DNA of 18,072 nucleotides from JAEEJA01 sp036343175 (GTDB lineage: Bacteria; Bacillota; Clostridia; Lachnospirales; Lachnospiraceae). The DNA lies in assembly GCA_036343175.1 (NCBI GenBank), contig JAZASR010000038.1:1-18072 (forward strand), written 5' to 3'. The notes beneath the pieces were generated by a model. It had not been told where the DNA came from. It worked only from the letters and a program-made list of their open reading frames with translations, and ran no database searches. The translations under genes and the position numbers were made by a program. Below are positions 1-7,172 of this stretch, in pieces; position 1 is the first letter of the stretch; each line of letters opens with the position of its first letter.

Positions 1-1
1 A

Positions 2-280
2 GCAACTGTAAAGGGTAAATCAGGTAAGCTAAAGAAGAATGCTAAATTCCAGATAAACGTTGAGTGTGCAGGTCAGGATATCTTATCCGACTCTGAATAT
101 AAGGTAACCTGCAAGACAAGCAAACTTCCTAAGAAAATGAAAAAATATATCAAGATAAAAAAGAAAGGAAAAGTAGTCTTAAAGAAGGGGCTTAAAAAAG
201 GCACCTATAAGATCATAGTTACTATTAAAGATACTGAAGGAAATACATTTAAGAGGGTTCTTATCGTGAAGGTAAAGTAA
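2..280 (+). CDS. C-terminal end of a lysine-rich cell-surface protein (5' partial)
   Basis: Only the last 92 codons are in the window; the frame is open from base 2 to a TAA at 278-280. The protein is very rich in lysine (for example KKMKKYIKIKKKGKVVLKKG) and ends in a beta-strand-like stretch (TYKIIVTIKDTEG, then RVLIVKVK). This pattern of alternating hydrophobic strands with KGK/KKG turns resembles the Ig-like or cell-wall-binding C-terminal repeats found at the ends of large exported proteins in Lachnospiraceae. No catalytic motif is visible and the N-terminal part that would define its function is outside the window. The gene is followed within 31 bases by a strong terminator, so it ends its own transcript. 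The fold assignment is from composition only. Confidence 0.6.
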   Translation, partial: ATVKGKSGKLKKNAKFQINVECAGQDILSDSEYKVTCKTSKLPKKMKKYIKIKKKGKVVLKKGLKKGTYKIIVTIKDTEGNTFKRVLIVKVK

Positions 281-310
281 TATCTCTATTCTGATCCAAT
301 TAAAAATAAC

Positions 311-358
311 AGGCCGTTAGCTTTTGTTCTTTACGAGCTGAAGCTAACGGCCTTTTTT
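311..358 (+). terminator. Rho-independent terminator after the surface-protein gene
   Basis: A 13-bp perfect stem pairs 311-323 (AGGCCGTTAGCTT) with 341-353, around a 17-nt loop, and runs directly into six T residues (353-358). It separates the surface-protein gene from the ATPase transcription unit. Confidence 0.9.
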
Positions 359-418
359 AGTTATGTGTTTTCAATTACAGAGAGTGCTGCATCAAAGATG
401 ATTACGAAGTGTATATCT

Positions 419-480
419 TTGAGAATTATAAAAAGGATTTTTTATTGAGAATTTTTCAACATTATTTCAAAATTCTCAAT
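419..480. promoter_or_regulatory. Operator-like inverted repeat upstream of the ATPase promoter
   Basis: ATTGAGAATTT at 444-454 is repeated as its exact reverse complement at 470-480 (AAATTCTCAAT), separated by 15 AT-rich bases. A third copy of the core TTGAGAATT lies at 419-427 in direct orientation. The inner repeat ends only four bases before the -35 hexamer of the promoter at 485. The stem has no T-tract and is not preceded by a gene, so a protein-binding site is more likely than a terminator. The cognate regulator cannot be told from the sequence. Confidence 0.5.
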
Positions 481-484
481 AGCA

Positions 485-513
485 TTGACAATAATTCTAT
501 TTGAGGTTATTAT
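485..513 (+). promoter_or_regulatory. Sigma-A type promoter for the AAA ATPase gene
   Basis: A perfect -35 TTGACA (485-490) is separated by 17 bases from a -10 TATTAT (508-513). Transcription would start near 520, about 20 bases before the ATPase start codon. This is the best consensus promoter in the window. Confidence 0.75.
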
Positions 514-540
514 CCTAAATAAAAAAGGAATGATTGTCGT

Positions 541-1728
541 ATGATTTATCGAAAAAAGTATATTGACGAAATACGCGGTTTTTATAACAGCGATTTGATA
601 AAAATAATCACGGGTGTCCGCAGATGCGGGAAGTCTGTGATTCTTGAGCAGATAATGAATGAACTCAAAACATTATCAGATAATATTATCTATCTTGATT
701 TTGAAGATAGAGCAGTAACGTCTTCAATTGTTAATTGGAAGGCAATCGTCGACCATGTCCAAAAAAACAGAAAGGGCGGATTGTGCTATGTTTTTCTCGA
801 CGAGGTCCAGGAAATAGAAGGCTGGGCAATGGCAGTGAGATCACTCCGGAGAGAAAACTGTTCTGTCTTTATTACAGGATCTAATTCAAAGCTTCTTTCA
901 AGAGAATTTACGAAGGAATTATCAGGCAGGTATGTATCTTTTCGTATAAGACCTTTTGTTTTTAAAGAGCTTACAGAGTATGCCAGAGAGCTGAATAAAG
1001 AGATTACGGTCACCGATTATCTTATATGGGGTGGTTTTCCGAAACGTATAGAATTTGATTCGCTGAATGATCTGCGCAGATATATTAATGATCTGGATGA
1101 AACAATCGTTATGAATGATATTATTAATCGATACAAGATCAGAAAGTCTGAAGAATTTAAAAAACTGGCGAATTACATATTGATTTCAAATGCAAGAATC
1201 TATTCTGCAAAATCAATAGCGGATTATATGAATTCCAATGGAGTCAAATGTGGTTCCAATACTGTTCAAAAATGGATCGGTTATCTTGATGAGGCTTATG
1301 TCATTGATGAGGCTCCGCGATATTCAAGAAAAGCAAAGAAAGAACTTGAACAGAGCAAAAAGCTTTATGACTGTGATGTTGCCTTGAACTCCATCAGATG
1401 TACAGACAACCGGTATGACTTGACGCATAACATGGAAAACATTGTATATAATGAGTTGATCTATATGGGGTATAGTGTTTCGGTCTACGATAATAACGGG
1501 CGTGAAATAGATTTTCTCGCTGAAAAGAATGGACTGAAGTACTATGTTCAGGCTGCCTACAGCGTTGCTGAAGAAAAGGCATACCAAAGAGAGTTCTCAG
1601 CTTTTGGAAATATCGGACAGACAGATAAAAGAATCATTATCACAAACGATGAAATAGATTATTCTACAAGCACTGTGGAACACATCAGGCTGAAAGATTT
1701 CCTTATGATGGATGATCTTACTGGTTGA
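541..1728 (+). CDS. AAA-family ATP-binding protein with DUF4143-type C-terminal domain
   Basis: The 395-residue protein starts with a P-loop ATPase: Walker A is GVRRCGKS (residues 25-32), Walker B is VFLDE (84-88) followed by VQEI, and a sensor-like FITGSNSKLLSRE follows at about 110. The middle (about 190-280) looks like a winged helix. The C-terminal third carries NGREIDFLAEKNG and YYVQAAYSV, a GxEIDFl...vQ pattern reminiscent of the nuclease-like fold of DUF4143 proteins. Length is normal for this family (about 380-450). These ATPases are common, patchily distributed genes of unclear role; a toxin-antitoxin-like or DNA-related function has been suggested but is unproven. The gene has its own promoter and is visibly more AT-rich than the envelope genes downstream, which suggests horizontal acquisition. 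The ribosome binding site (AAAGGA, about 11 bases before the ATG) is spaced rather far. Confidence 0.85.
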   Translation: MIYRKKYIDEIRGFYNSDLIKIITGVRRCGKSVILEQIMNELKTLSDNIIYLDFEDRAVTSSIVNWKAIVDHVQKNRKGGLCYVFLDEVQEIEGWAMAVRSLRRENCSVFITGSNSKLLSREFTKELSGRYVSFRIRPFVFKELTEYARELNKEITVTDYLIWGGFPKRIEFDSLNDLRRYINDLDETIVMNDIINRYKIRKSEEFKKLANYILISNARIYSAKSIADYMNSNGVKCGSNTVQKWIGYLDEAYVIDEAPRYSRKAKKELEQSKKLYDCDVALNSIRCTDNRYDLTHNMENIVYNELIYMGYSVSVYDNNGREIDFLAEKNGLKYYVQAAYSVAEEKAYQREFSAFGNIGQTDKRIIITNDEIDYSTSTVEHIRLKDFLMMDDLTG

Positions 1729-1815
1729 AAATGATGTCAGGTGCCGCGAGGGCAGGCATTCACAGTTCCATAACATTACCGGACCCCGGGAATCAGATAA
1801 AGTAAGAAGGAAAAC

Positions 1816-1889
1816 ATGAAACACGATAATTTGACCGGATATTTTACACGCAATGACCGCATAAGGGTCATCGAACGTACGGTATCCTC
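1816..1889 (+). other. Orphaned azlC translation start, out of frame with the gene body
   Basis: An ATG at 1816 is preceded by AGAAGGAAAAC, a good ribosome binding site, and opens a 25-codon frame (MKHDNLTGYFTRNDRIRVIE...) that hits TGA at 1891-1893. The azlC reading frame continues in another frame: read backwards from its first ATG (1890) it gives TYGILMRTAGFP, the family's usual end of helix 1, and stops at TGA 1854-1856. The roughly 20 hydrophobic residues expected between the two are missing. The simplest reading is a small deletion that removed helix 1 and shifted the frame. Confidence 0.55.
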
Positions 1890-2531
1890 ATGAGGACAGC
1901 AGGCTTTCCGGTCTGGCTTCCCATGCTCATGAGCCTGATAATATATACGGGCTCTATGGAGTTCCTCATGACATCCATACTTCTGTCATCATTTAACCCT
2001 GTATCGGCTTTCATGACCGCCCTTATGGTCGGCGCAAGGCACATATTCTATGGCATTTCCATGCTTCATAAGTATAAGAGCATGGGCATGAAAAAATATT
2101 ATCTGATCTTTTCTACAAGTGACGAAACATTTGCAGTCAACTACACGGCAGAGGTAGACCTGGATACCGACCGCGGCTGGTTCTATTTCTGGGTATCATT
2201 TCTGGATCAGATGTATTGGTTTGCCGGAGCAGCGATCGGGGCTTTGGCAGGCTCTCTCATAAAGACAAATGTAAAAGGACTTGATTTCGTGATGACCGCA
2301 TTGTTCATAGTTATATTTATGAACCAGTGGGTAAAGGATAAGAGTCACAAGAGCGCTCTTATAGGTATTCTGGGGTCTCTTATCGCCCTGATTATATTCG
2401 GACCTGACCGCTTCATGATCCCTGCCATGATCATAATCCTGTCCTGTCTGCTGATATTCAGAAAGCAGATAGATGAAAGAAGCTCTGAAGATGATAAGGA
2501 GAGAGCCGCAGGGGATACCGGAGGCCGGTAA
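1890..2531 (+). CDS. azlC: AzlC-family branched-chain amino acid exporter subunit, 5' end probably disrupted
   Basis: AzlC is the large integral-membrane subunit of the AzlCD exporter for branched-chain amino acids and analogues. The 213 residues shown match the family well: GFPVWLPMLMSLIIYTGSMEF at the start, then VGARHIFYGISMLHKY and YLIFSTSDETFAVN, followed by three or four hydrophobic segments. Family members are usually about 230-240 residues, so roughly 25-30 N-terminal residues are absent. The ATG at 1890 has no ribosome binding site; the one with a good site (1816) is out of frame. Either the gene is a recent pseudogene or an inefficient internal start is used. Its partner azlD follows 143 bases later, an unusually wide gap for this pair. 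The family assignment is firm; functionality is doubtful. Confidence 0.8.
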   Translation: MRTAGFPVWLPMLMSLIIYTGSMEFLMTSILLSSFNPVSAFMTALMVGARHIFYGISMLHKYKSMGMKKYYLIFSTSDETFAVNYTAEVDLDTDRGWFYFWVSFLDQMYWFAGAAIGALAGSLIKTNVKGLDFVMTALFIVIFMNQWVKDKSHKSALIGILGSLIALIIFGPDRFMIPAMIIILSCLLIFRKQIDERSSEDDKERAAGDTGGR

Positions 2532-2561
2532 CTGCATTAAGGGCGTGAATGGATAAGCATC

Positions 2562-2612
2562 AGATCAGATAACAGTACCGGATAAGATAATAGCAGCGTT
2601 AGATCAGATAAC
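2562..2612 (+). repeat. Short direct repeat in the azlC-azlD gap
   Basis: The 12-mer AGATCAGATAAC occurs exactly at 2562-2573 and 2601-2612 (period 39). The bases between and after are also rich in GATAA/AGATAA words, as if derived from slippage. No hairpin or promoter is evident. Confidence 0.5.
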
Positions 2613-2674
2613 GATAGTGTCAGAAAATATTAAGATAAATATCAGAAATAATAAAGCACCTGGAGAAAAAACAT

Positions 2675-3004
2675 ATGACATCATTACAGACTTTGATAAC
2701 GATCGCAGCAGTAGTACTTGCAACAGTTCTTACCCGTTTTCTGCCCTATATAATATTTCCTGAGGGAAGGAAGATCCCCGGGACAGTGCATTACCTTGGT
2801 ACATACCTTGCCCCGGCAGTATTCGGTCTCCTTGTGATCTACTGTCTGCGGACAGTTGATCTTTTTCTTCCTCCATTCGGAGCCACAAGCCTTATTGCCT
2901 CACTTGTTACGGTCCTTTTATTCCTGTGGAAGCGCGGCATGGTCTTCCCTATGGCCGGCGGCACCATTACCTATATGCTTCTTGTGAATCTGGTCTTCAA
3001 TTGA
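2675..3004 (+). CDS. azlD: AzlD-family branched-chain amino acid exporter small subunit
   Basis: This 109-residue hydrophobic protein has three or four membrane segments and the AzlD signature near its N-terminus (VLTRFLPYIIFPEGRKIPG), followed by YLGTYLAPAVFGLLVIYCL, where family members normally have YLGxxLPxAxxGxLVxY. AzlD pairs with AzlC to form the exporter; the length is normal for AzlD (about 100-110). The start is supported by GGAGA about eight bases upstream. Unlike the azlC gene, it appears intact. Its start codon overlaps the NdeI-like CATATG. With azlC damaged, the pair may no longer work as a unit, unless an azlC copy elsewhere supplies the partner. Confidence 0.85.
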   Translation: MTSLQTLITIAAVVLATVLTRFLPYIIFPEGRKIPGTVHYLGTYLAPAVFGLLVIYCLRTVDLFLPPFGATSLIASLVTVLLFLWKRGMVFPMAGGTITYMLLVNLVFN

Positions 3005-3116
3005 AATAAGGCTGCCTTTAATCCCGCCCCTTTAGACAATGGGCAGTTCACACATGCCCGGTCTTTCCTGAATATATGTTTATCGTCCCTTATTATCAGC
3101 CTCTCAGGGTATTATT

Positions 3117-3130
3117 TGATCTTAAGATCA
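3117..3130. promoter_or_regulatory. 14-bp perfect palindrome upstream of the bactofilin promoter
   Basis: TGATCTTAAGATCA reads the same on both strands and lies 29 bases upstream of the predicted -35. A regulator site is possible; chance is not excluded because GATC-containing words are frequent in gaps of this window. The rest of the 251-base gap (3005-3255) holds only a weak 5-bp GGGCA/TGCCC hairpin (3041-3059) without a T-tract. Confidence 0.3.
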
Positions 3131-3159
3131 TACCTGCAGATCGTATTAAGATAAAATAA

Positions 3160-3189
3160 TTGCACTCACAGGTGTATTTGGTGTAGAAT
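3160..3189 (+). promoter_or_regulatory. Predicted promoter of the bactofilin-pyrH envelope cluster
   Basis: TTGCAC (3160-3165) and TAGAAT (3184-3189) are separated by 18 bases; both hexamers differ from consensus by one or two bases. A start near 3196 would give a leader of about 60 bases. No other promoter of this quality is seen before uppS, so this one may drive the bactofilin, pyrH and frr genes together. Confidence 0.55.
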
Positions 3190-3255
3190 ATAAAAGATTG
3201 TTTTTAACCCATTATGCTTTCTTTGGCATATGGAATTTTAAGGAGGAAATTTATA

Positions 3256-4050
3256 ATGAGCGATTTTGATGATTCAAAGAGCGAAAAGGAAATTCTCGAC
3301 AAGATCCTTGACGATGATGAGGTTGATGAAGAATCTCTCCAGGCTGACGAAAGCGAAGATGCCCCTGAAGCAGCAGATGATGCTGAAGCAGAAGCAGCTG
3401 AAAGTGAAGAGCCTGCAGCAGAAGAACCTGCCGCAGAAGTTGATGAGACTTTCGCTGAAGAGCCTTCAGAAGAGAGCGCTGAAGATGACGAACCGCTTTC
3501 TGCCCCGATCACACTTTCACCGGAGGATGATTCTGTAAGCCGTGAAGCCCGCAGCGCAATTGATGATGCAATGGATGACGGTCCTGTAACTCTGATCACC
3601 GAAGGAACTACTATAAACGGAAGCATCTCATCAGAGGGTCCTCTTGAGATAAGAGGAACAGTAAACGGCAATGTATCAAGCAAGGATGTTCTTTATATCC
3701 AGGGCATGGTACATGGTGACGTTTCAGCAGAGAAGCTTTATGTTAATACACCAAGACTTGAGGGCAACCTGTCAAGCACATCCGATATCAAGATCAGCAA
3801 GGATACTGTTGTTATCGGCGACGTAAGGGCAGCGGTCGATGATTCACTCTGCTACATAGCAGGCGCTGTCAAGGGAAATATCGATGTCAATGGTTCGGTT
3901 GAGATCGGTTCTTCAGCGATCGTAAAGGGCGATATCTCATCGAAGAGCGTTCAGGTCAACAATGGTGCAGTTGTCGATGGCCACTTTGCACTTACATATG
4001 CTGAGATCGGCAATATCGATGATTTCTTTGATGACAAATCTTCTAAGTGA
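3256..4050 (+). CDS. Bactofilin (polymer-forming cytoskeletal protein) with long acidic N-terminus
   Basis: The 264-residue protein starts at the ATG 3256, which sits behind a strong AGGAGG; an upstream in-frame start at 3214 has no such site. Residues 1-108 are extremely acidic and alanine-rich (for example AEAEAAESEEPAAEEPAAEV) and surely disordered. Residues 111-250 form the bactofilin beta-helix: repeated hydrophobic turns such as TLITEGTTINGSISSEGPL, IRGTVNGNV, YIQGMVHGDVSAEKL, IAGAVKGNIDV and GAVVDGHF. Bactofilins polymerise without nucleotide and scaffold cell-shape or wall enzymes at the membrane. Here no M23 peptidase partner is adjacent; instead the gene heads a cluster containing lipid-carrier synthesis and a penicillin-binding protein, and lies 20 bases upstream of pyrH. 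The acidic tail is longer than in compact bactofilins and has no recognisable membrane-anchoring motif. Confidence 0.9.
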   Translation: MSDFDDSKSEKEILDKILDDDEVDEESLQADESEDAPEAADDAEAEAAESEEPAAEEPAAEVDETFAEEPSEESAEDDEPLSAPITLSPEDDSVSREARSAIDDAMDDGPVTLITEGTTINGSISSEGPLEIRGTVNGNVSSKDVLYIQGMVHGDVSAEKLYVNTPRLEGNLSSTSDIKISKDTVVIGDVRAAVDDSLCYIAGAVKGNIDVNGSVEIGSSAIVKGDISSKSVQVNNGAVVDGHFALTYAEIGNIDDFFDDKSSK

Positions 4051-4070
4051 GGATGGAGGCTTAACGGGCA

Positions 4071-4772
4071 ATGGCATATAAAAGAATAATGCTTAAGCTT
4101 TCCGGTGAGGCACTCGCCGGTGATAAGAAAACAGGTTTTGATGAGAATACCTGCCTTGATATCGCTGAACAGGTAAAAAGACTTGTGGAAAGTGACGTTC
4201 AGGTTGCTGTGGTTACGGGCGGCGGCAATTTCTGGCGCGGCAGGACAAGTGAGAATATTGAGCGCACCAAGGCCGATCAGATCGGTATGCTTGCTACAGT
4301 CATGAATTGTATTTATGTTTCTGAGATCTTCAGGAGCACAGGACTTGAGACTGTCGTTATGACACCATTTCAGTGCGGGGCATTTACGGAGCTTTTCAAT
4401 AAGGACCGTGCCATGAAGTATCTTAAGAAAGGCAAAGTGGTATTCTGCGCCGGCGGAACAGGGCACCCATATTTCTCAACTGATACTGCAGTTGTACTGA
4501 GAGCCATTGAGCTTGAGGCTGATATCATACTCTCGGGCAAGTCGATAGACGGTGTATATGACTCAGACCCTGCTGTGAATCCGGATGCTAAAAAGTACGA
4601 TAAGATAAGCATCGATGAAGTTATTAATAAAAGACTTGGCGTCATTGATCTCGCATCATCGGTCCTCCTTTCAGAGAATCATATGCCAATGATGATATTC
4701 GGTCTCAATAAGGAAAATGCGATACTCGAAACAGCTATGGGCATGAGTGTGGGTACACTTATCGAAGCATAA
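4071..4772 (+). CDS. pyrH: UMP kinase (uridylate kinase)
   Basis: PyrH phosphorylates UMP to UDP, feeding RNA, DNA and UDP-sugar synthesis (including peptidoglycan precursors). The 233-residue protein has the amino-acid-kinase fold signatures: KLSGEAL (9-15), VVTGGGNFWRGR with the glycine-rich phosphate loop, the IGMLATVMN helix, GGTGHPYFSTDTA for UMP binding, and SGKSIDGVYDSDP near the ATP site. Length and ending (LIEA) are typical. GGAGG lies 11 bases upstream. The usual bacterial order pyrH-frr is kept, with an 18-base gap, but the translation genes rpsB and tsf that often precede pyrH are replaced here by the bactofilin. Confidence 0.97.
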   Translation: MAYKRIMLKLSGEALAGDKKTGFDENTCLDIAEQVKRLVESDVQVAVVTGGGNFWRGRTSENIERTKADQIGMLATVMNCIYVSEIFRSTGLETVVMTPFQCGAFTELFNKDRAMKYLKKGKVVFCAGGTGHPYFSTDTAVVLRAIELEADIILSGKSIDGVYDSDPAVNPDAKKYDKISIDEVINKRLGVIDLASSVLLSENHMPMMIFGLNKENAILETAMGMSVGTLIEA

Positions 4773-4790
4773 TATAACAGGAGAATAATT

Positions 4791-5342
4791 ATGGCAGATC
4801 TTAAAGAATATGAAGACAGGATGAAGAAGGCTGTTGAGTCCATGGAGAGAGACTTTGCCGCAGTAAGAGCAGGCAGGGCCAACCCTCACATTCTCGATAA
4901 GCTTAGAGTTGATTATTACGGAACACCTTCCGGTATTCAGCAGGTGGCAAACGTATCGGTATCAGAAGGCAGGACACTGGTTATCCAGCCGTGGGATGCG
5001 AGCCTCATAAAGGATATAGAGAAGGCAATACTTACATCTGACCTGGGGATCACCCCGAACAACGATGGCAAGGTCATAAGGCTTGTATTTCCGGAGCTTA
5101 CGACAGACCGCCGCAAGGAGCTTTCCAGAGACATAAAGAAAGGCGGAGAGCAGGCAAAGGTCGCTGTAAGAAACGTACGCCGTGATGCAAATGATGCAGT
5201 CAAGAAATCACTTAAGGCCGGTGAGATCTCTGAAGATGAGGAGAAGAATGCTGAGGCTGATATCCAGAAGCTTACCGATAAATACATCAAGATGATAGAC
5301 AGTGATGTTGAAGCCAAAGATAAAGAGATCATGACAGTCTGA
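4791..5342 (+). CDS. frr: Ribosome recycling factor
   Basis: RRF works with EF-G to split the post-termination ribosome. The 183-residue length is standard (about 185). Diagnostic stretches are ERDFAAVRAGRANPHILDKL at the first helix, YYGTPSGIQQVANVSV in the beta domain, IQPWDASLIKDIEKAI, the NNDGKVIRLVFPELTTDRRK segment, and the closing three-helix bundle with RNVRRDANDAVKK and EDEEKNAEADIQKLTDKYI. AGGAGA precedes the ATG by about seven bases. It lies between pyrH and uppS with short gaps (18 and 33 bases), so it is surely cotranscribed with both. Confidence 0.98.
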   Translation: MADLKEYEDRMKKAVESMERDFAAVRAGRANPHILDKLRVDYYGTPSGIQQVANVSVSEGRTLVIQPWDASLIKDIEKAILTSDLGITPNNDGKVIRLVFPELTTDRRKELSRDIKKGGEQAKVAVRNVRRDANDAVKKSLKAGEISEDEEKNAEADIQKLTDKYIKMIDSDVEAKDKEIMTV

Positions 5343-5375
5343 GGACTGATCTTATAATGAATGGATGGTTGATAA

Positions 5376-6095
5376 ATGGCTGAAGATATGAACCGTAAAG
5401 GTCCCGAACATGTTGCCATAATACTTGACGGCAATGGAAGATGGGCTAAGAAGAGGCATCTTCCCCGTACTGCAGGTCATGCAGCCGGAAGCGCAAACGT
5501 TGAGAAGATATGCCGTGATGCCTGGGATCTGGGGATAAAGTATCTTACACTTTATGCTTTCTCCACCGAGAATTGGAAAAGACCGGATTCTGAAGTAAAG
5601 GCTCTTATGTCTTTACTTGGCAGGTATCTGGATGACTGCATGGCCAAATGCAATAAGAACAATATGAAAGTCACGATAATCGGTGACAGGACCGGACTTT
5701 CAGACAATCTTCAGGATCAGATCAGGCGTCTTGAGGAGATGAGCCGTGATAATACCGGTCTTCATCTTATGATCGCCTTAAATTATGGCGGAAGAGATGA
5801 TATAAGGCGCGCTGTTGTGGAGATCGCCGAAGAGGTAAAGAAAGGCGCACTCGATCCTGAGGAAATAACAGAAGATACGATCTCGGAAAGACTTGATACT
5901 GCCGGTGTTCCGGATCCTGATCTTATGATCCGCACAAGCGGCGAGATGAGACTTTCCAATTATCTGATATGGCAGCTGTCATACTCTGAGTTCTATTTCA
6001 CCGATGTACTGTGGCCTGATTTTTCCAAGAAGGACCTTGCGGAGGCAATAGATTATTATAAGAACCGCGACAGGCGTTTCGGCGGTGTAAAGTGA
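5376..6095 (+). CDS. uppS: Undecaprenyl diphosphate synthase (cis-prenyltransferase)
   Basis: UppS extends farnesyl-PP with isopentenyl-PP units to C55 undecaprenyl-PP, the carrier lipid for peptidoglycan and teichoic acid precursors. The 239-residue protein shows all family regions: HVAIILDGNGRWAKKR with the catalytic aspartate D18, GHAAGSANVEK, YLTLYAFSTENWKRP, ALNYGGRDDI, and the C-terminal PDLMIRTSGEMRLSNYLIWQ followed by SEFYFTDVLWPDF. The MRL in place of the usual QRL in the RTSG motif is a mild variation. GGATGG lies upstream of the ATG; a second in-frame ATG at 5388 is less well placed. It is the central link between Dxr/IspG, encoded downstream, and the wall-building PBP. Confidence 0.97.
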   Translation: MAEDMNRKGPEHVAIILDGNGRWAKKRHLPRTAGHAAGSANVEKICRDAWDLGIKYLTLYAFSTENWKRPDSEVKALMSLLGRYLDDCMAKCNKNNMKVTIIGDRTGLSDNLQDQIRRLEEMSRDNTGLHLMIALNYGGRDDIRRAVVEIAEEVKKGALDPEEITEDTISERLDTAGVPDPDLMIRTSGEMRLSNYLIWQLSYSEFYFTDVLWPDFSKKDLAEAIDYYKNRDRRFGGVK

Positions 6096-6101
6096 TTATT
6101 T

Positions 6102-6136
6102 ATGCGTGCGTAATTTATTATTGCACGCATTATTTT
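6102..6136 (+). terminator. Terminator-like hairpin between uppS and cdsA
   Basis: ATGCGTGC (6102-6109) pairs perfectly with GCACGCAT (6123-6130) around a 13-nt AT-rich loop and is followed by TATTTTT. The T-run is short, so partial termination inside the cluster, tuning cdsA and downstream genes, seems more likely than a full stop; no clear promoter follows before cdsA. Confidence 0.55.
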
Positions 6137-6161
6137 TGAATAGGTTTCTGGAGGAAGATAT

Positions 6162-6962
6162 ATGTTCAAGACAAGGCTCTTAAGCGGCATCGTGCTTATG
6201 ATCGTTACCATAGCCCTTATGGTCTATGGCGGCATGCCTCTTTTTATAGCTATAACTCTCATCTCACTGATAGGACTTTTTGAGCTTTACAGGACTGTTA
6301 AGGCAGAAAAGAGCCTTCCGGCCTTTATCTGCTATCTGGCAAGCATCATAATAGATGTGCTGATACTTGATAATTATGATCTGCTTTTTATCTACGCTAT
6401 GGCCATAACCCTGATCCTGGTCCTTGCCTGCTATGTAACGGCATTTCCAAAGTTTGATTCTGAGCAGATCACCATGATGATCTTCGGACTGATATACGTA
6501 ACAGCCTTTCTTTCCTGTATTTTCAAGGTGCGTTTCCTGGAAAACGGCATTATCACGGTATGGCTGATCTTCATCTGTTCATGGGGCTCTGATACATGTG
6601 CATATTGTGTTGGCAGGCTCCTTGGAAAGCATCATCTTCCAAAGGGCTTTGGAAAGCTTTCCCCTAAGAAGACTATAGAAGGCTGTGTCGGAGGTATTGT
6701 CGGAGCAGCCCTCATAGGTGTGATTTTTGCCGCAATAGTTTATAAGACATCTGAAATGATAGTGACTTATCTGATAATATCAGCATGCGGAGCAGTTATC
6801 AGTGAGATAGGCGACCTTGCGGCATCAGCGATCAAGAGAAACCATGATATCAAGGACTATGGCAATCTGATCCCCGGTCATGGAGGGATCCTTGACCGTT
6901 TCGACAGCGTAATATTTACCGCCCCTGTAGTCTACCTTCTTACCATGGCACTCGGAAAGTGA
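6162..6962 (+). CDS. cdsA: Phosphatidate cytidylyltransferase (CDP-diglyceride synthase)
   Basis: CdsA makes CDP-diacylglycerol from phosphatidate and CTP, the branch point of phospholipid synthesis, in the membrane. The 266-residue protein has about seven or eight hydrophobic segments and the family signature near the C-terminus: ASAIKRNHDIKDYGNLIPGH followed by GGILDRFDS, which carries the metal- and substrate-binding acidic residues. An earlier conserved loop is WGSDTCAYCVGRLLGKHHLP and SPKKTIEG. Length is typical. GGAGG stands about eight bases before the ATG. The terminator-like hairpin in the 66-base gap upstream may set its level relative to uppS. Confidence 0.96.
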   Translation: MFKTRLLSGIVLMIVTIALMVYGGMPLFIAITLISLIGLFELYRTVKAEKSLPAFICYLASIIIDVLILDNYDLLFIYAMAITLILVLACYVTAFPKFDSEQITMMIFGLIYVTAFLSCIFKVRFLENGIITVWLIFICSWGSDTCAYCVGRLLGKHHLPKGFGKLSPKKTIEGCVGGIVGAALIGVIFAAIVYKTSEMIVTYLIISACGAVISEIGDLAASAIKRNHDIKDYGNLIPGHGGILDRFDSVIFTAPVVYLLTMALGK

Positions 6963-7020
6963 CCCATTGTTTATATTGGATGCTGAAGAAAAGCATTTAA
7001 GCAGGCTGCGTAAATTTTCC

Positions 7021-7152
7021 GGTATATATTTTATAAATATCGGACAGGTCAGAAATATATATTTTGCAAATACCGGACAGTTCAGAAATATGTATATTAT
7101 AAATACCGGACATTTCAGAAATATGTATTTTGCAGATACCGGACAGTTCAGA
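7021..7152 (+). repeat. Four tandem 33-nt repeats between cdsA and dxr
   Basis: Four adjacent 33-base units (7021-7053, 7054-7086, 7087-7119, 7120-7152) differ at only a few positions; each contains CGGACAG or a close variant followed by TTCAGA and an AT-rich half. Because 33 is a multiple of three, all frames repeat. One plus-strand frame, from a TTG at 6967 (GGAAAG seven bases upstream) to TAA 7153-7155, would encode 62 residues ending in four 11-residue copies such as NMYFADTGQFR, stopping just before the dxr ribosome binding site. Whether it is translated is unknown; I favour a non-coding repeat. It is not CRISPR: there are no spacers. Confidence 0.85.
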
Positions 7153-7172
7153 TAAAAAAGGAAAGAATCATC

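Noticed and set aside
530..544. Four-codon minigene ATG-ATT-GTC-GTA-TGA overlapping the ATPase start
   Set aside because: The ribosome binding site is too close to the ATG at 530 to initiate there; it probably arises by chance.
3041..3059. Hairpin GGGCA/TGCCC after azlD as a terminator
   Set aside because: The stem is only 5 bp and no T-tract follows; not enough to call a terminator.
3214..3255. Upstream in-frame start for the bactofilin
   Set aside because: It has no ribosome binding site and the frame would contain the AGGAGG of the ATG at 3256.
3204..3683. Minus-strand serine-rich 159-codon frame
   Set aside because: It is the antisense of the GAA/GAT/GCA-rich acidic part of the bactofilin gene; composition explains the open frame.
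3951..4466. Minus-strand 171-codon frame over pyrH
   Set aside because: Shadow of two well-supported plus-strand genes, without ribosome binding site or recognisable domain.
7021..7152. CRISPR array (four 33-nt repeats)
   Set aside because: Units are directly adjacent with no spacers, and there are no cas genes nearby; it is a simple tandem repeat.
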